A stretch of DNA of 64,000 nt. Origin: Dorea_D hominis. GTDB taxonomy: Bacteria > Bacillota > Clostridia > Lachnospirales > Lachnospiraceae. This document shows positions 26,187 through 33,882 of the stretch, one piece after another. Position 1 is the first letter of the stretch, and the number at the start of each line of letters is the position of its first letter. Location: assembly GCF_014287705.1 (NCBI RefSeq), contig NZ_JACOOY010000005.1, positions 150,642 through 214,641 of the forward strand. The letters are read 5' to 3'. The translations under genes and the position numbers were made by a program. The notes beneath the pieces are model-generated. The model had not been told where the DNA came from, made no database searches, and saw only the letters and a program-made list of their open reading frames with translations.

Positions 26187-26723
26187 ATGGATATATTAAT
26201 TATTGTGGATATGCAGAATGACTTTATTGACGGTGCACTTGGAACGAAAGAAGCAAAAGCGATTGTACCAGATGTTGTAAAAAAAATTAAAGACTTTGAC
26301 GGTGAAATTATTTATACGAGAGACACCCATGAAGAGAATTATCTGGATACACAGGAAGGCAGGAATCTTCCGGTAGCACATTGTATCCGTGGTACAAAAG
26401 GCTGGGAGATTTGCCCGCAGTTAGAGGCGCTTCGCAGTGAAAATGACATTGTGATCGATAAGCCGACATTTGGAAGCATGGAGCTGGGAGAACTGTTAAA
26501 GAAAAAAGATGAAGAGCTGCGTGGAAATGGCATGGATGGGATTACATCGATTACGCTTGTCGGACTTTGCACAGATATCTGTGTGATTTCAAATGCAATG
26601 ATCAGCAAAGCCGCATTGCCGGAAGTGCCGGTATATGTTGACAAAGACTGTTGTGCCGGAGTGACAACAGACAGTCATGAGACAGCGCTGGCAGCTATGC
26701 GGATGTGCCAGATCAAATGCTAG
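26187..26723 (+). CDS. Isochorismatase-family hydrolase, probable nicotinamidase
   Basis: The 178 residues have the cysteine-hydrolase triad D8 (VDMQNDF), K92 (IDKPTFGS) and C128 (VGLCTDICV). The close match of VDMQNDFIDGALG and the LVGLCTDICV segment suggests a PncA-like enzyme that deamidates nicotinamide to nicotinate for NAD salvage. Other isochorismatase-like amidases cannot be excluded. AAGGAGG lies before the ATG. Downstream of element R1. Confidence 0.85.
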   Translation: MDILIIVDMQNDFIDGALGTKEAKAIVPDVVKKIKDFDGEIIYTRDTHEENYLDTQEGRNLPVAHCIRGTKGWEICPQLEALRSENDIVIDKPTFGSMELGELLKKKDEELRGNGMDGITSITLVGLCTDICVISNAMISKAALPEVPVYVDKDCCAGVTTDSHETALAAMRMCQIKC

Positions 26724-26741
26724 AAGAATTATCTGTAAGAA

Positions 26742-27221
26742 TTATTCCGGATAAACGAGACGATCATCGGTAATGTGATCCAGAACTTCTGTCAGATATT
26801 TCTTTGCGAGGTAATTTGCCATTGGAAGGTTCATATCCAGATAATTGCCGCAGTCTCTTGCCGCCGCACCAGGAACTTCATCGTTAAAATCTGCGATAAA
26901 CCGGAACATTTCGCAGATGAGTGGAACGATTTCCTTAGAAGTAAGCTCTCCGGCAAGGATCAAATAGAATCCGGTACGGCATCCCATTGGTCCGAAATAA
27001 ATAGTCTGATCTTTGTAAGTTGGATGATTGCGAAGAAATGTCGCACCGAGATGCTCGATCGTGTGAACTTCCGCTGTGTTCATAACTGGTTCTTTGTTCG
27101 GTGTTGTCATGCGAAGATCAAAAGTTGTGAGTGGGTTACCGTTTACATGATCGATACGCGATACATAGATACCCGGTTTTAATTTCAGATGATTAATTGT
27201 AAAACTTGTTACTTTTTCCAT
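26742..27221 (-). CDS. luxS: S-ribosylhomocysteine lyase LuxS
   Basis: Splits S-ribosylhomocysteine into homocysteine and the autoinducer-2 precursor DPD. The 159 residues show the metal site H53-x-x-E56-H57 (HTIEH) and the catalytic C81 (GPMGCRTGFY). I start at 27221, where an AGGAGGA lies 10 bases upstream on this strand; a more upstream ATG would include the Shine-Dalgarno in the coding region. No pfs gene is adjacent. It converges on the pncA-like gene 18 bases away. Confidence 0.96.
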   Translation of the reverse strand: MEKVTSFTINHLKLKPGIYVSRIDHVNGNPLTTFDLRMTTPNKEPVMNTAEVHTIEHLGATFLRNHPTYKDQTIYFGPMGCRTGFYLILAGELTSKEIVPLICEMFRFIADFNDEVPGAAARDCGNYLDMNLPMANYLAKKYLTEVLDHITDDRLVYPE

Positions 27222-27257
27222 AATGTGAATATCCTCCTGTTTCAATGATTCTGTAAG

Positions 27258-27286
27258 AGTATAGCATTTTTATGGAAGAGTAGCAA
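27258..27286 (-). promoter_or_regulatory. Promoter of luxS
   Basis: Read on the minus strand: TTGCTA (27286-27281), 17-base spacer, TATACT (27263-27258). Confidence 0.65.
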
Positions 27287-27398
27287 ATATTTTAAGACTT
27301 TTGCTTTTGACAGGATACAGACATGTGCAACAGCACATGAGTGAGAAGATGTCGCTGTCAAGTGCAGTGGACATGAGATATATAAGGAGTTTTAGAGG

Positions 27399-28028
27399 AT
27401 GGAATTATATTTGGTGAGACATGGAGAGACAGAGTGGAATAAAGAGCGTAGGCTGCAGGGACAGGCGGATATCGCTTTAGATGATTTTGGCAGACAACTG
27501 GCAGTGGAAACAGGAGAAGCGCTTCAGGACATACCATTTGATGTATGTTTTACAAGCCCTTTAAAAAGAGCGAAAGAGACGGCTGAACTTATCCTTGCGG
27601 GGAAAGATGTGCCGATCATAGAAGATAAACGGATTATAGAGATGGGATTCGCAGAGTACGAAGGAAAATGCTGCGCAGAAGAAGGATGGGATCTTCCGGA
27701 ATCTTTCAGAGCATTTTTTAATGATCCGGTTGGTTTCAAGCCTGCACAGGGCGGCGAAGATTTTCTGGCAGTGAAAAAACGTACCGGCGCATTTCTGGAC
27801 TGGCTGATACATGCACCGGAATATGCGCGTAAATGTGTACTGCTTACCACCCATGGTGTAGCGCTTGCAGGGCTTATGAATAATATTAAGAATCAGCCGC
27901 TGGAAGCATACTGGGATATTGGTGTACATAAAAACTGTGCAGTAACAAAAGTAGAAGTGCAGGATGGCGTTGCCCGGATTATTTATGAGAACCGGACATT
28001 TTACAAAGAAGAGGTGAAGAATTGGTAG
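27399..28028 (+). CDS. Histidine phosphatase family protein
   Basis: The 209-residue protein has the phosphoglycerate-mutase-like signature LVRHGETEWN (catalytic H8), ALDDFGRQLA, FTSPLKRAKETAEL and the second catalytic histidine in LLTTHGVALAGL. The substrate is unknown; relatives act on phosphoglycerate, cobalamin precursors or small sugar phosphates. A TATAAGGAG lies before the ATG. Upstream, TTGACA at 27307 and an inverted repeat CATGTGC-AACA-GCACATG (27322-27339) are visible, but a clear -10 is not. Confidence 0.85.
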   Translation: MELYLVRHGETEWNKERRLQGQADIALDDFGRQLAVETGEALQDIPFDVCFTSPLKRAKETAELILAGKDVPIIEDKRIIEMGFAEYEGKCCAEEGWDLPESFRAFFNDPVGFKPAQGGEDFLAVKKRTGAFLDWLIHAPEYARKCVLLTTHGVALAGLMNNIKNQPLEAYWDIGVHKNCAVTKVEVQDGVARIIYENRTFYKEEVKNW

Positions 28029-28178
28029 ATGAAGAGTATAATAATAACATCATGGGTGACATTCGCATGTCTATGCTATATGGCAGTAACAGAAGGATTA
28101 GACTTGATTCTGGGAATAGCATTGCTGACTAATATTATAAGCAATATAATCAACATAATATACTTGAAAAAGGAGTAG
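28029..28178 (+). CDS. Small hydrophobic membrane protein, unknown
   Basis: A 49-residue frame starts exactly after the phosphatase stop, with GAGGTGAAG about 11 bases upstream. It has two hydrophobic stretches (SIIITSWVTFACLCYMAV and LILGIALLTNIISNIINIIY) and ends in LKKE. The terminator hairpin begins at its stop codon, which supports it as the last gene of the transcript. Family unknown. Confidence 0.6.
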   Translation: MKSIIITSWVTFACLCYMAVTEGLDLILGIALLTNIISNIINIIYLKKE

Positions 28179-28210
28179 GAGAGGACGACTAGGGTTCTCT
28201 CTTTTTTATT
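28179..28210 (+). terminator. Terminator after the phosphatase operon
   Basis: GAGAGGAC (28179-28186) pairs with GTTCTCTC (28194-28201), followed by TTTTTT. Confidence 0.75.
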
Positions 28211-28357
28211 ACAGTTTGTATTAATAAAATCGCAATAAATATTAAGAATAGCTACCAGCTTTCGGTTTTATAAGAATTATTCAAATGATTAAAGAGAAGA
28301 ATTAAGGGAATCTTAAAGGAATTTTCAGAAAATATGTCATAAATTGAAGCATGGATT

Positions 28358-28366
28358 TGTTATAAT
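28358..28366 (+). promoter_or_regulatory. Extended -10 promoter
   Basis: TGTTATAAT at 28358-28366 is an extended -10 (TGn-TATAAT) with no good -35. It lies 23 bases before the next gene's start codon. Confidence 0.5.
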
Positions 28367-28388
28367 GAGAAAAAGGAGGGAAAAGCCT

Positions 28389-28907
28389 ATGAAAAAATCA
28401 GATAAAATTTTTGCAAGAACAAAAGAGAGCATACTGCTTATTGTTTTACTGGTGCTTTGTATTCCGAAAGTTGTCTATGCTGATTCTTCCTGGATATGGT
28501 TTACAACGACGGCACCATATCAGCTATTGCCATTTGTAGCTGTGCTGACAATTGTGATCGAATATTTGATGATTAAAAATATTTTACATATTCAGAATAA
28601 AAAAAGAGTGCTGATCGCTGTCTGTATATCAAATCTCGTATCTTTTATGGTGCCGTATTTTGCCACTTATTATCAAGATGGAGTATATGAAACGATAAAA
28701 CAGACATTTGAATCGATGGATTTTTATACCATTAACAGTGCATACCTGTTCCTGACGCTGATCATAGAATGTCCGATTGTTTATGCAATTGTGCAGGATG
28801 AAATTCATGATAAAAAGAAGAGCCTCGGTGTGATTGCGGCTGCGAATGTTGTAACTACTGTAATGGTCGCTGCAATCGAGCGAATCGCGTGCAGAGGAAG
28901 CTGGTAA
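28389..28907 (+). CDS. Membrane protein of unknown function
   Basis: The 172 residues have a signal-like first segment (SILLIVLLVLCIPKVVYADS, with a possible cleavage after YA) and about four further hydrophobic helices: YQLLPFVAVLTIVIEYLMI, VLIAVCISNLVSFMVPYF, TINSAYLFLTLIIECPIVYA and GVIAAANVVTTVMVAAI. AAAGGAGGG precedes ATG 28389; an ATG 15 codons upstream would contain the promoter. I do not recognise the family. It is 12 bases before the next unknown gene and probably co-transcribed with it. Confidence 0.7.
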   Translation: MKKSDKIFARTKESILLIVLLVLCIPKVVYADSSWIWFTTTAPYQLLPFVAVLTIVIEYLMIKNILHIQNKKRVLIAVCISNLVSFMVPYFATYYQDGVYETIKQTFESMDFYTINSAYLFLTLIIECPIVYAIVQDEIHDKKKSLGVIAAANVVTTVMVAAIERIACRGSW

Positions 28908-28919
28908 GGAGGAAAAAAG

Positions 28920-29420
28920 ATGAAGAAAAGTAAAATTTCACAGTGTGTAGTAGTTGTCGTATGTCTGGCAATTGTAATGTATGCAGGAATTGGATGGAAT
29001 CATTTTACGACATGTAAGATTCATATTACATATAATGGAAAAGAGATTAAGGATGTAAATGTTGTAAAGGTAGAAGTTGTCAGAGATTCGGGAAAACCGG
29101 TTAAATCTACATGGATGAAGAAAAGTCCGGATAAAATTAAGTTGCTTAACTGGGACAAAGATGCAACGGAATATCAATATTTTGTCAGTATTCCCAAAGA
29201 TGCTCTTGGGAAAGGTGTTCCGGAACAAGTATATGAGATGAGTTATTATATAGCAGATGAAATGCAGTGTGCAGCGATTACCTGGAATGCTGATATTGTA
29301 AATGAGAATGGTGTCTGGAAAGCAAATTATAATGTAAAATACAGAGAACCGAAATGGGGCGACACCTATAAGAAGAAAGTAAAGAATGGAACGGATTCAG
29401 GGTTCGTGATTGGAATTTAG
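28920..29420 (+). CDS. Membrane-anchored or secreted protein of unknown function
   Basis: The 166 residues begin with an uncleaved signal anchor (CVVVVVCLAIVMYAGIGW) followed by an extracytoplasmic beta-rich domain of about 140 residues. No known motif is visible. GGAGGAAAAAAG precedes the ATG. The gene and its neighbours are AT-richer than the window average, consistent with an accessory patch, though this was judged by eye. Confidence 0.7.
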   Translation: MKKSKISQCVVVVVCLAIVMYAGIGWNHFTTCKIHITYNGKEIKDVNVVKVEVVRDSGKPVKSTWMKKSPDKIKLLNWDKDATEYQYFVSIPKDALGKGVPEQVYEMSYYIADEMQCAAITWNADIVNENGVWKANYNVKYREPKWGDTYKKKVKNGTDSGFVIGI

Positions 29421-29443
29421 AGCAAATTAAAAAAGATTCGTGA

Positions 29444-29899
29444 TGGGACATTAGAGAAAAGAACGGAATCCAGAGTTATGTTTGGATTTTCAGTGATTAT
29501 CATACAACATATAAAGGTGCAGATAATTTCTTCCAGATACTTCAATATGCGGAAGCAAATTTTAAAAATAATGCCTATAGAACCTGCCACTGGCAGATTC
29601 CTACGGATGCTATGGCAACTAAAATACAGCTGCTGATTGGCTGGATCTGCAATACAACAGACTTTTATTTTTGGGGAAAAGATGCTGTGGTTGAAGAATT
29701 ACAGAAGAACAACGAATGTATGATTGAGGAATTGTACAGGAAGATGCCTGAGAAAGAGGAAGTACTTTATTTTTATTATGCTATACATAAGCCGGGAAAA
29801 TGTGAGAAACAGATAAAAGAAAAATTAAAACAAATAGGTACGCAGATGTTTCCTACAGAATTAGAAGCAGATTGCTATTTTAGATTTTCAGATAGATAA
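29444..29899 (+). pseudogene. Headless reading frame containing a palindromic repeat
   Basis: An open frame of 151 codons ends at 29899, but no usable start lies between the in-frame TGA at 29441-29443 and the ATG at 29612. The translation reads like real protein from its beginning (NGIQSYVWIFSDYHTTYK). It looks like a gene that lost its 5' part. Codons from about 29573 to 29616 lie within a copy of repeat R3 (minus orientation), so part of the frame may be inserted sequence. Alternatively a 95-residue protein starts at 29612. Family unknown. Confidence 0.45.
29573..29616 (-). repeat. Dispersed palindromic element R3, copy C
   Basis: On the minus strand this reads GCCATAGCATCCGTAGG..CTGCCAGTGGCAGGTTC, matching 59097-59138 and 63129-63171. 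The core CTGCCA-G-TGGCAG is a perfect palindrome. Unlike the other two copies it lies within an open reading frame. Confidence 0.6.
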
Positions 29900-30069
29900 T
29901 TGTAAATTAGATACAGACTGGCGGGTTGCCGTATCCCCAACAAGCTAATGAGATGTGATATCCCTATATAAACAATAGAACTGTAAGGGGTATGTTTGAC
30001 GTATCTCAAACAAGCTGATATAAACTAAAAAGGATCTCTAACAAGTTAAAAGAAAACGCTAACAAGACA
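29900..30069. repeat. Degenerate short repeats, no gene
   Basis: This gap holds no reading frame of note. AACAAG occurs four times (29939, 30009, 30040, 30061), three of them preceded by GTATC or GGATC-like bases, suggesting decayed repeats. Confidence 0.3.
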
Positions 30070-30101
30070 TAACAAAAGAGGATCGCAAAAATGCGATCCT
30101 C
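30070..30101 (-). terminator. Terminator of the ABC-F gene
   Basis: GAGGATCGCA and TGCGATCCTC (30078-30087 and 30092-30101) form a perfect 10-bp stem; on the minus strand TTTTGTT follows. Confidence 0.85.
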
Positions 30102-30111
30102 ACGGAGCTGT

Positions 30112-31743
30112 TTAGTTGTCTTCTTCCTGAACAGTGTAAGTCTGTCTCTTTCTTGCCATCTCGTCATTTTCAAGGTACTCATCGTAAGTAGTAATCTTGT
30201 CGATGAGCTTTCCGCCCGGAACAATCTCCATGATACGGTTGGCAGTTGTCTGGACAATCTGGTGGTCACGGCAAGAGAACAGGATAACGCCAGAAAACTT
30301 GGTCATACCTGTATTCAGTGCAGTGATCGATTCCATATCCAAGTGGTTAGTCGGCTCGTCAAACATCAGCACATTTGCACCGGAAATCATCATCTTGGAA
30401 AGCAGACAGCGCACCTTCTCTCCACCGGATAATACTTTTACACGTTTCACACCGTCATCACCGGCGAACAACATGCGTCCGAGAAAACCACGTACATAAG
30501 TAGCATCTTTCTCTTCAGAATACTGAGTCAGCCATTCAACGATCGTATAATCGTTGTCAAATTCTTCTCCGCTGTCTAATGGGAAATATGCCTGTGTGGT
30601 AGTGATTCCCCATTTATAAGTTCCCTCATCCGGTTCCATGTTACCGGCGAGAATTTCGAACAAAGTGGTTTTGGCAAGCTCATTACCGCCAACGAAAGCA
30701 ACTTTGTCATCACGGTTCAGTGTAAAGGAAATGTTATCCAGAACTTTTTCACCGTCGATGGTCTTGCTTAAGCCTTCTACAGACAGAACTTCATTACCAA
30801 TCTCGCGGTTTGGACGGAAATCAATGTAAGGATATTTTCTGCTGGACGGCTGGATATCGTCAAGCTGGATTTTCTCCAGTGCACGTTTTCTGGATGTCGC
30901 CTGCTTGGATTTGGAAGCGTTAGCGCTGAATCGGGAAATAAATTCCTGCAATTCTTTGATTTTCTCTTCCTTCTTCTTGTTGGCTTCTTTCATCTGACGG
31001 ATCAGAAGCTGGCTGGATTCATACCAGAAATCATAGTTACCGGCATACAGTTTGATTTTTCCATAGTCGATATCTGCGATCTGTGTGCAGACTTTATTCA
31101 GGAAATAACGGTCATGGGATACAACGATGACTGTATTGTCGAATCCGATCAGGAATTCTTCCAGCCATGCGATCGCATCCAGGTCTAGGTGGTTGGTCGG
31201 CTCGTCGAGGAGCAGGATATCCGGGTTGCCGAATAATGCCTGTGCGAGAAGCACTTTGACTTTCTCAGGACCTGCAAGATTTTTCATTGTCTCATAGTGA
31301 AGTTCTGTCCCGATTCCAAGACCATTTAATAAAGTAGAAGCGTCAGACTCAGCTTCCCATCCGTTCATGGAAGCAAATTCAGCTTCTAATTCACTTGCCT
31401 TGATACCATCTTCATCAGTGAAATCTTCTTTCGCGTAGATGGCTTCCTTTTCTTTCATGATTTCGTACAATCGAGCATTTCCCATCATGACCGTATCCAG
31501 TACCGGAAATTCATCGTATTTGAAATGATCCTGCTGCAGGAAAGAAAGACGCTCACCCGGAGTGATGATGACTTCTCCCTTGCTTGGTTCAAGCTGTCCG
31601 GATAAAATCTTAAGAAAAGTAGATTTACCGGCTCCATTTGCACCAATCAGACCATAACAGTTGCCTTCTGTAAATTTGATATTTACATCTTCAAATAATG
31701 CTTTTTTACCCACACGCAGTGTAATATTGCTTGTGCTGATCAT
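30112..31743 (-). CDS. ABC-F family ATPase (YbiT-like)
   Basis: The 543-residue cytoplasmic protein has two ATP-binding domains and no membrane segments, as in ribosome-associated ABC-F factors. Domain 1 has GANGAGKST and LLLDEPTNHLD; its signature is degenerate (LAGPEK). Domain 2 has a Walker A with alanine for the usual glycine (GGNELAKTT) and an intact LSGGEK plus MFDEPTNHLD. The interdomain linker is charged and rich in KKKEEK. These deviations resemble the YbiT branch. A role in translation is likely; antibiotic resistance is not shown. GGAGAATG overlaps its start region on this strand. Confidence 0.9.
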   Translation of the reverse strand: MISTSNITLRVGKKALFEDVNIKFTEGNCYGLIGANGAGKSTFLKILSGQLEPSKGEVIITPGERLSFLQQDHFKYDEFPVLDTVMMGNARLYEIMKEKEAIYAKEDFTDEDGIKASELEAEFASMNGWEAESDASTLLNGLGIGTELHYETMKNLAGPEKVKVLLAQALFGNPDILLLDEPTNHLDLDAIAWLEEFLIGFDNTVIVVSHDRYFLNKVCTQIADIDYGKIKLYAGNYDFWYESSQLLIRQMKEANKKKEEKIKELQEFISRFSANASKSKQATSRKRALEKIQLDDIQPSSRKYPYIDFRPNREIGNEVLSVEGLSKTIDGEKVLDNISFTLNRDDKVAFVGGNELAKTTLFEILAGNMEPDEGTYKWGITTTQAYFPLDSGEEFDNDYTIVEWLTQYSEEKDATYVRGFLGRMLFAGDDGVKRVKVLSGGEKVRCLLSKMMISGANVLMFDEPTNHLDMESITALNTGMTKFSGVILFSCRDHQIVQTTANRIMEIVPGGKLIDKITTYDEYLENDEMARKRQTYTVQEEDN

Positions 31744-31922
31744 ATTTTACATTCTCCTTGTTATTTTGATTATCTTCTTATTATTAATTTCATTGCATAC
31801 AAAGCCTATCTTATCAGAGTTGGTGGAAAATGGCAAGGAAATTTAAGCTGGACGCAGAGGTTGTTTTTCGGGTTTGTTGTCGCATAGGGGTTACGTTTCC
31901 TGAAAAATCATGTTATGATAAG

Positions 31923-32187
31923 CAGTAACCGAAATATCATAGAACATACAGGTTGATGATATTGAGACAGGATAGTAACTGGAAATGCTATAGATATACT
32001 GGTTTACAGAAGGGATGATATTAAAACAGACTGCAACTGGAAGTGCTATAGAATATACAGATTTACAGAAGTAATGATATTAAGACAGACCGCAACTGGA
32101 AATGTTATAGAATATACAGGGCAAGAGAAGTCTGCTATTAAGACAGGCTGTAATCAGAAATACTATAGAGCATAGAAGGTGACAGAA
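31923..32187 (+). repeat. Tandem repeat, about 59-bp unit, five copies
   Basis: Units start at 31923 (45 bp), 31968, 32027, 32086 and 32144, spaced 59, 59 and 58 bases for the full units. The shared pattern is CAGACNGCAACTGGAAATGCTATAG, then AATATACAG, TTTACAGAAG and TGATATTAAGA. The array fills the 477-base gap between the divergent ABC-F and patatin genes and ends about 34 bases before the patatin start codon. It has no long reading frame in either direction. Confidence 0.8.
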
Positions 32188-32220
32188 TCGAGCTATATAA
32201 AGAAAAGGAGCGTGGAATTT

Positions 32221-33078
32221 ATGATAAATGGAACACTTGTATTAGAAGGCGGAGCTACGAGAGGTGTATTTACATCAGGAGCACTGGATTATCTTATGGA
32301 GAAAGATCAGTATTTTTCTCATGTGATCGGTGTATCGGCAGGCTCCTGCAATGCGGTGGACTATGTGTCGAAACAGCCGGGACGCACAAGAGACTGCATG
32401 ATTCATAAAGATAAAGAGTATAGCTATTATTATGGCTTTCGTGAGTTTATCAAAGAGAAGAGTATTCTGGATATGGACATGGTATTTGACAAATATCCGA
32501 AGGAAATCTTCCCGTTTGATTATGAGACATATTTCGCATCAGATATGACATGCGAAATTGTGACAGTAAACTGTGAGACAGGAAAAGCAGAATACATGAC
32601 GGAAGATCATGATTTTGACAGACTGATGAAGATTTGCCGTGCATCCAGCAGTATGCCGCTTGTATCTCCGATTGTAAATATTGACGAAGTTCCGTATCTG
32701 GACGGTGGAATTGCGGATTCCATTCCGCTACGCCGTGCGATGGAGCTTGGCAATAAGAAGATTGTTCTGATACTGACAAGGAATCCAGGCTACCGAAAGA
32801 AACCAATTTCCAAAGGAATGGCAGGAATTTACCGGAAAGCATATAAGAAATATCCAAATCTGGTGCGAGCAGCGATCCGCAGAAATCATGTATATAATCA
32901 GACAATGGAGCATGTAGAGAAACTGGAAGAAGAAGGAAAGATTTTCGTGCTTCGCCCACTGATCCCGACAGTTTCCCGTCTGGAGAAAGACTATGATACA
33001 TTGATGAATTTCTATAATCATGGCTATAAGCTGATGGAAAAACAGTACGATGCAATGATGAAATATCTGGAGGAATAA
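32221..33078 (+). CDS. Patatin-like phospholipase
   Basis: Predicted serine lipid hydrolase of 285 residues. The oxyanion loop GGATRGVF is at 10-17, the nucleophile S39 is in GVSAGS, and the catalytic Asp is in YLDGGIADSIP. No signal peptide, so a cytoplasmic acyl hydrolase is expected. I start at ATG 32221 behind AAGGAGCGTGG; an ATG 14 codons upstream lies at the edge of the tandem repeat. The HD-domain gene follows after one base, so they are probably one operon. Confidence 0.9.
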   Translation: MINGTLVLEGGATRGVFTSGALDYLMEKDQYFSHVIGVSAGSCNAVDYVSKQPGRTRDCMIHKDKEYSYYYGFREFIKEKSILDMDMVFDKYPKEIFPFDYETYFASDMTCEIVTVNCETGKAEYMTEDHDFDRLMKICRASSSMPLVSPIVNIDEVPYLDGGIADSIPLRRAMELGNKKIVLILTRNPGYRKKPISKGMAGIYRKAYKKYPNLVRAAIRRNHVYNQTMEHVEKLEEEGKIFVLRPLIPTVSRLEKDYDTLMNFYNHGYKLMEKQYDAMMKYLEE

Positions 33079-33079
33079 A

Positions 33080-33694
33080 ATGGATCAGAGAAGTCTGTTA
33101 GAATTTATGACGATTGCGGAGAAATTAAAATGTAATCTCCGCCATTCTTGTACGAGCAGCGGACGTCCGGAGAGTGTGGCTGAGCATACGTTTCGACTGA
33201 TAATGTTTGCGTGGCTTGTGGAGGATGCATTTCCAGAGTGTGACAGTGACCGCGTTATGAAAATGTGTCTGTTGCATGATATGGGAGAAGCAGTGACAGG
33301 AGATGTTCCGGCATTTGAGAAGAAAGAAGAAGACCGGATGACAGAGAAGGATGCGATTTATCAGATTGCAGAAGTGCTGCCGGATAAAAAACGAAAAGAA
33401 TTTCTTATGCTTCTTGAAGAACTGGAAGCAAGTGAGACGATGGAAGCGAAGATTGTGCATGCTTTAGATAAGATGGAAGCTATAATCCAGCACAATGAAG
33501 CGTCGATTGATACGTGGCTGCCACTGGAGTATGATCTGCAGCTGACTTATGGGCAGGAGCAGGCAAAAGTACATCCTTATCTGGAACGGATGCGGGAACT
33601 GATACGTCAGGATACGTTGGATAAGATTGACGCTGCTGTAGATGAAGCACTGGATGAACAGATGGGGCTGCAGGATAAAAAAGGGTTTCTATAA
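33080..33694 (+). CDS. HD-domain phosphohydrolase (YfbR-like)
   Basis: The 204 residues carry an HD domain: H36 in SVAEHTFRL, the H66-D67 pair in LLHDMGEAVTGD, and a later Asp in VHALDKMEAI. The pattern is like the 5'-deoxynucleotidase YfbR group, which dephosphorylates deoxynucleoside monophosphates, but the substrate is unproven. The ATG lies two bases after the patatin stop, with GGAGGAA inside the end of that gene. Confidence 0.85.
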   Translation: MDQRSLLEFMTIAEKLKCNLRHSCTSSGRPESVAEHTFRLIMFAWLVEDAFPECDSDRVMKMCLLHDMGEAVTGDVPAFEKKEEDRMTEKDAIYQIAEVLPDKKRKEFLMLLEELEASETMEAKIVHALDKMEAIIQHNEASIDTWLPLEYDLQLTYGQEQAKVHPYLERMRELIRQDTLDKIDAAVDEALDEQMGLQDKKGFL

Positions 33695-33816
33695 AATGTA
33701 ATGTGAAAATAATCTTGCAGAAGAGAAAAATGTAACGTGAAAGTAACTATGTAAGAGATACACTATAAAGTAATAACATAAGATAAGAAAGATATAAGAT
33801 AATATTAAGATAAGAG

Positions 33817-33864
33817 AAGAGTACTGCAAAATAGAAGAGATATTCTAATTGCAATACTCTTTTG
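33817..33864. terminator. Terminator between the HD gene and truA
   Basis: AAGAGTA.TGCA (33817-33828) pairs with TGCA.TACTCTT (33850-33861), followed by TTT; the stem could also serve the convergent gene. The preceding 120 bases are AT-rich with a loose direct repeat (AATGTAAYGTGAAA near 33696 and 33731) and no gene. Confidence 0.7.
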
Positions 33865-33882
33865 GTGTTTAAGTCTCCAGAA

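Noticed and set aside
29612..29899. 95-residue protein starting at ATG 29612 as a normal gene
   Set aside because: No ribosome-binding site precedes it, and the frame continues upstream with protein-like sequence, so a truncated gene is more likely.
31923..32187. CRISPR array
   Set aside because: The units are contiguous degenerate repeats without unique spacers, and no cas genes are present.
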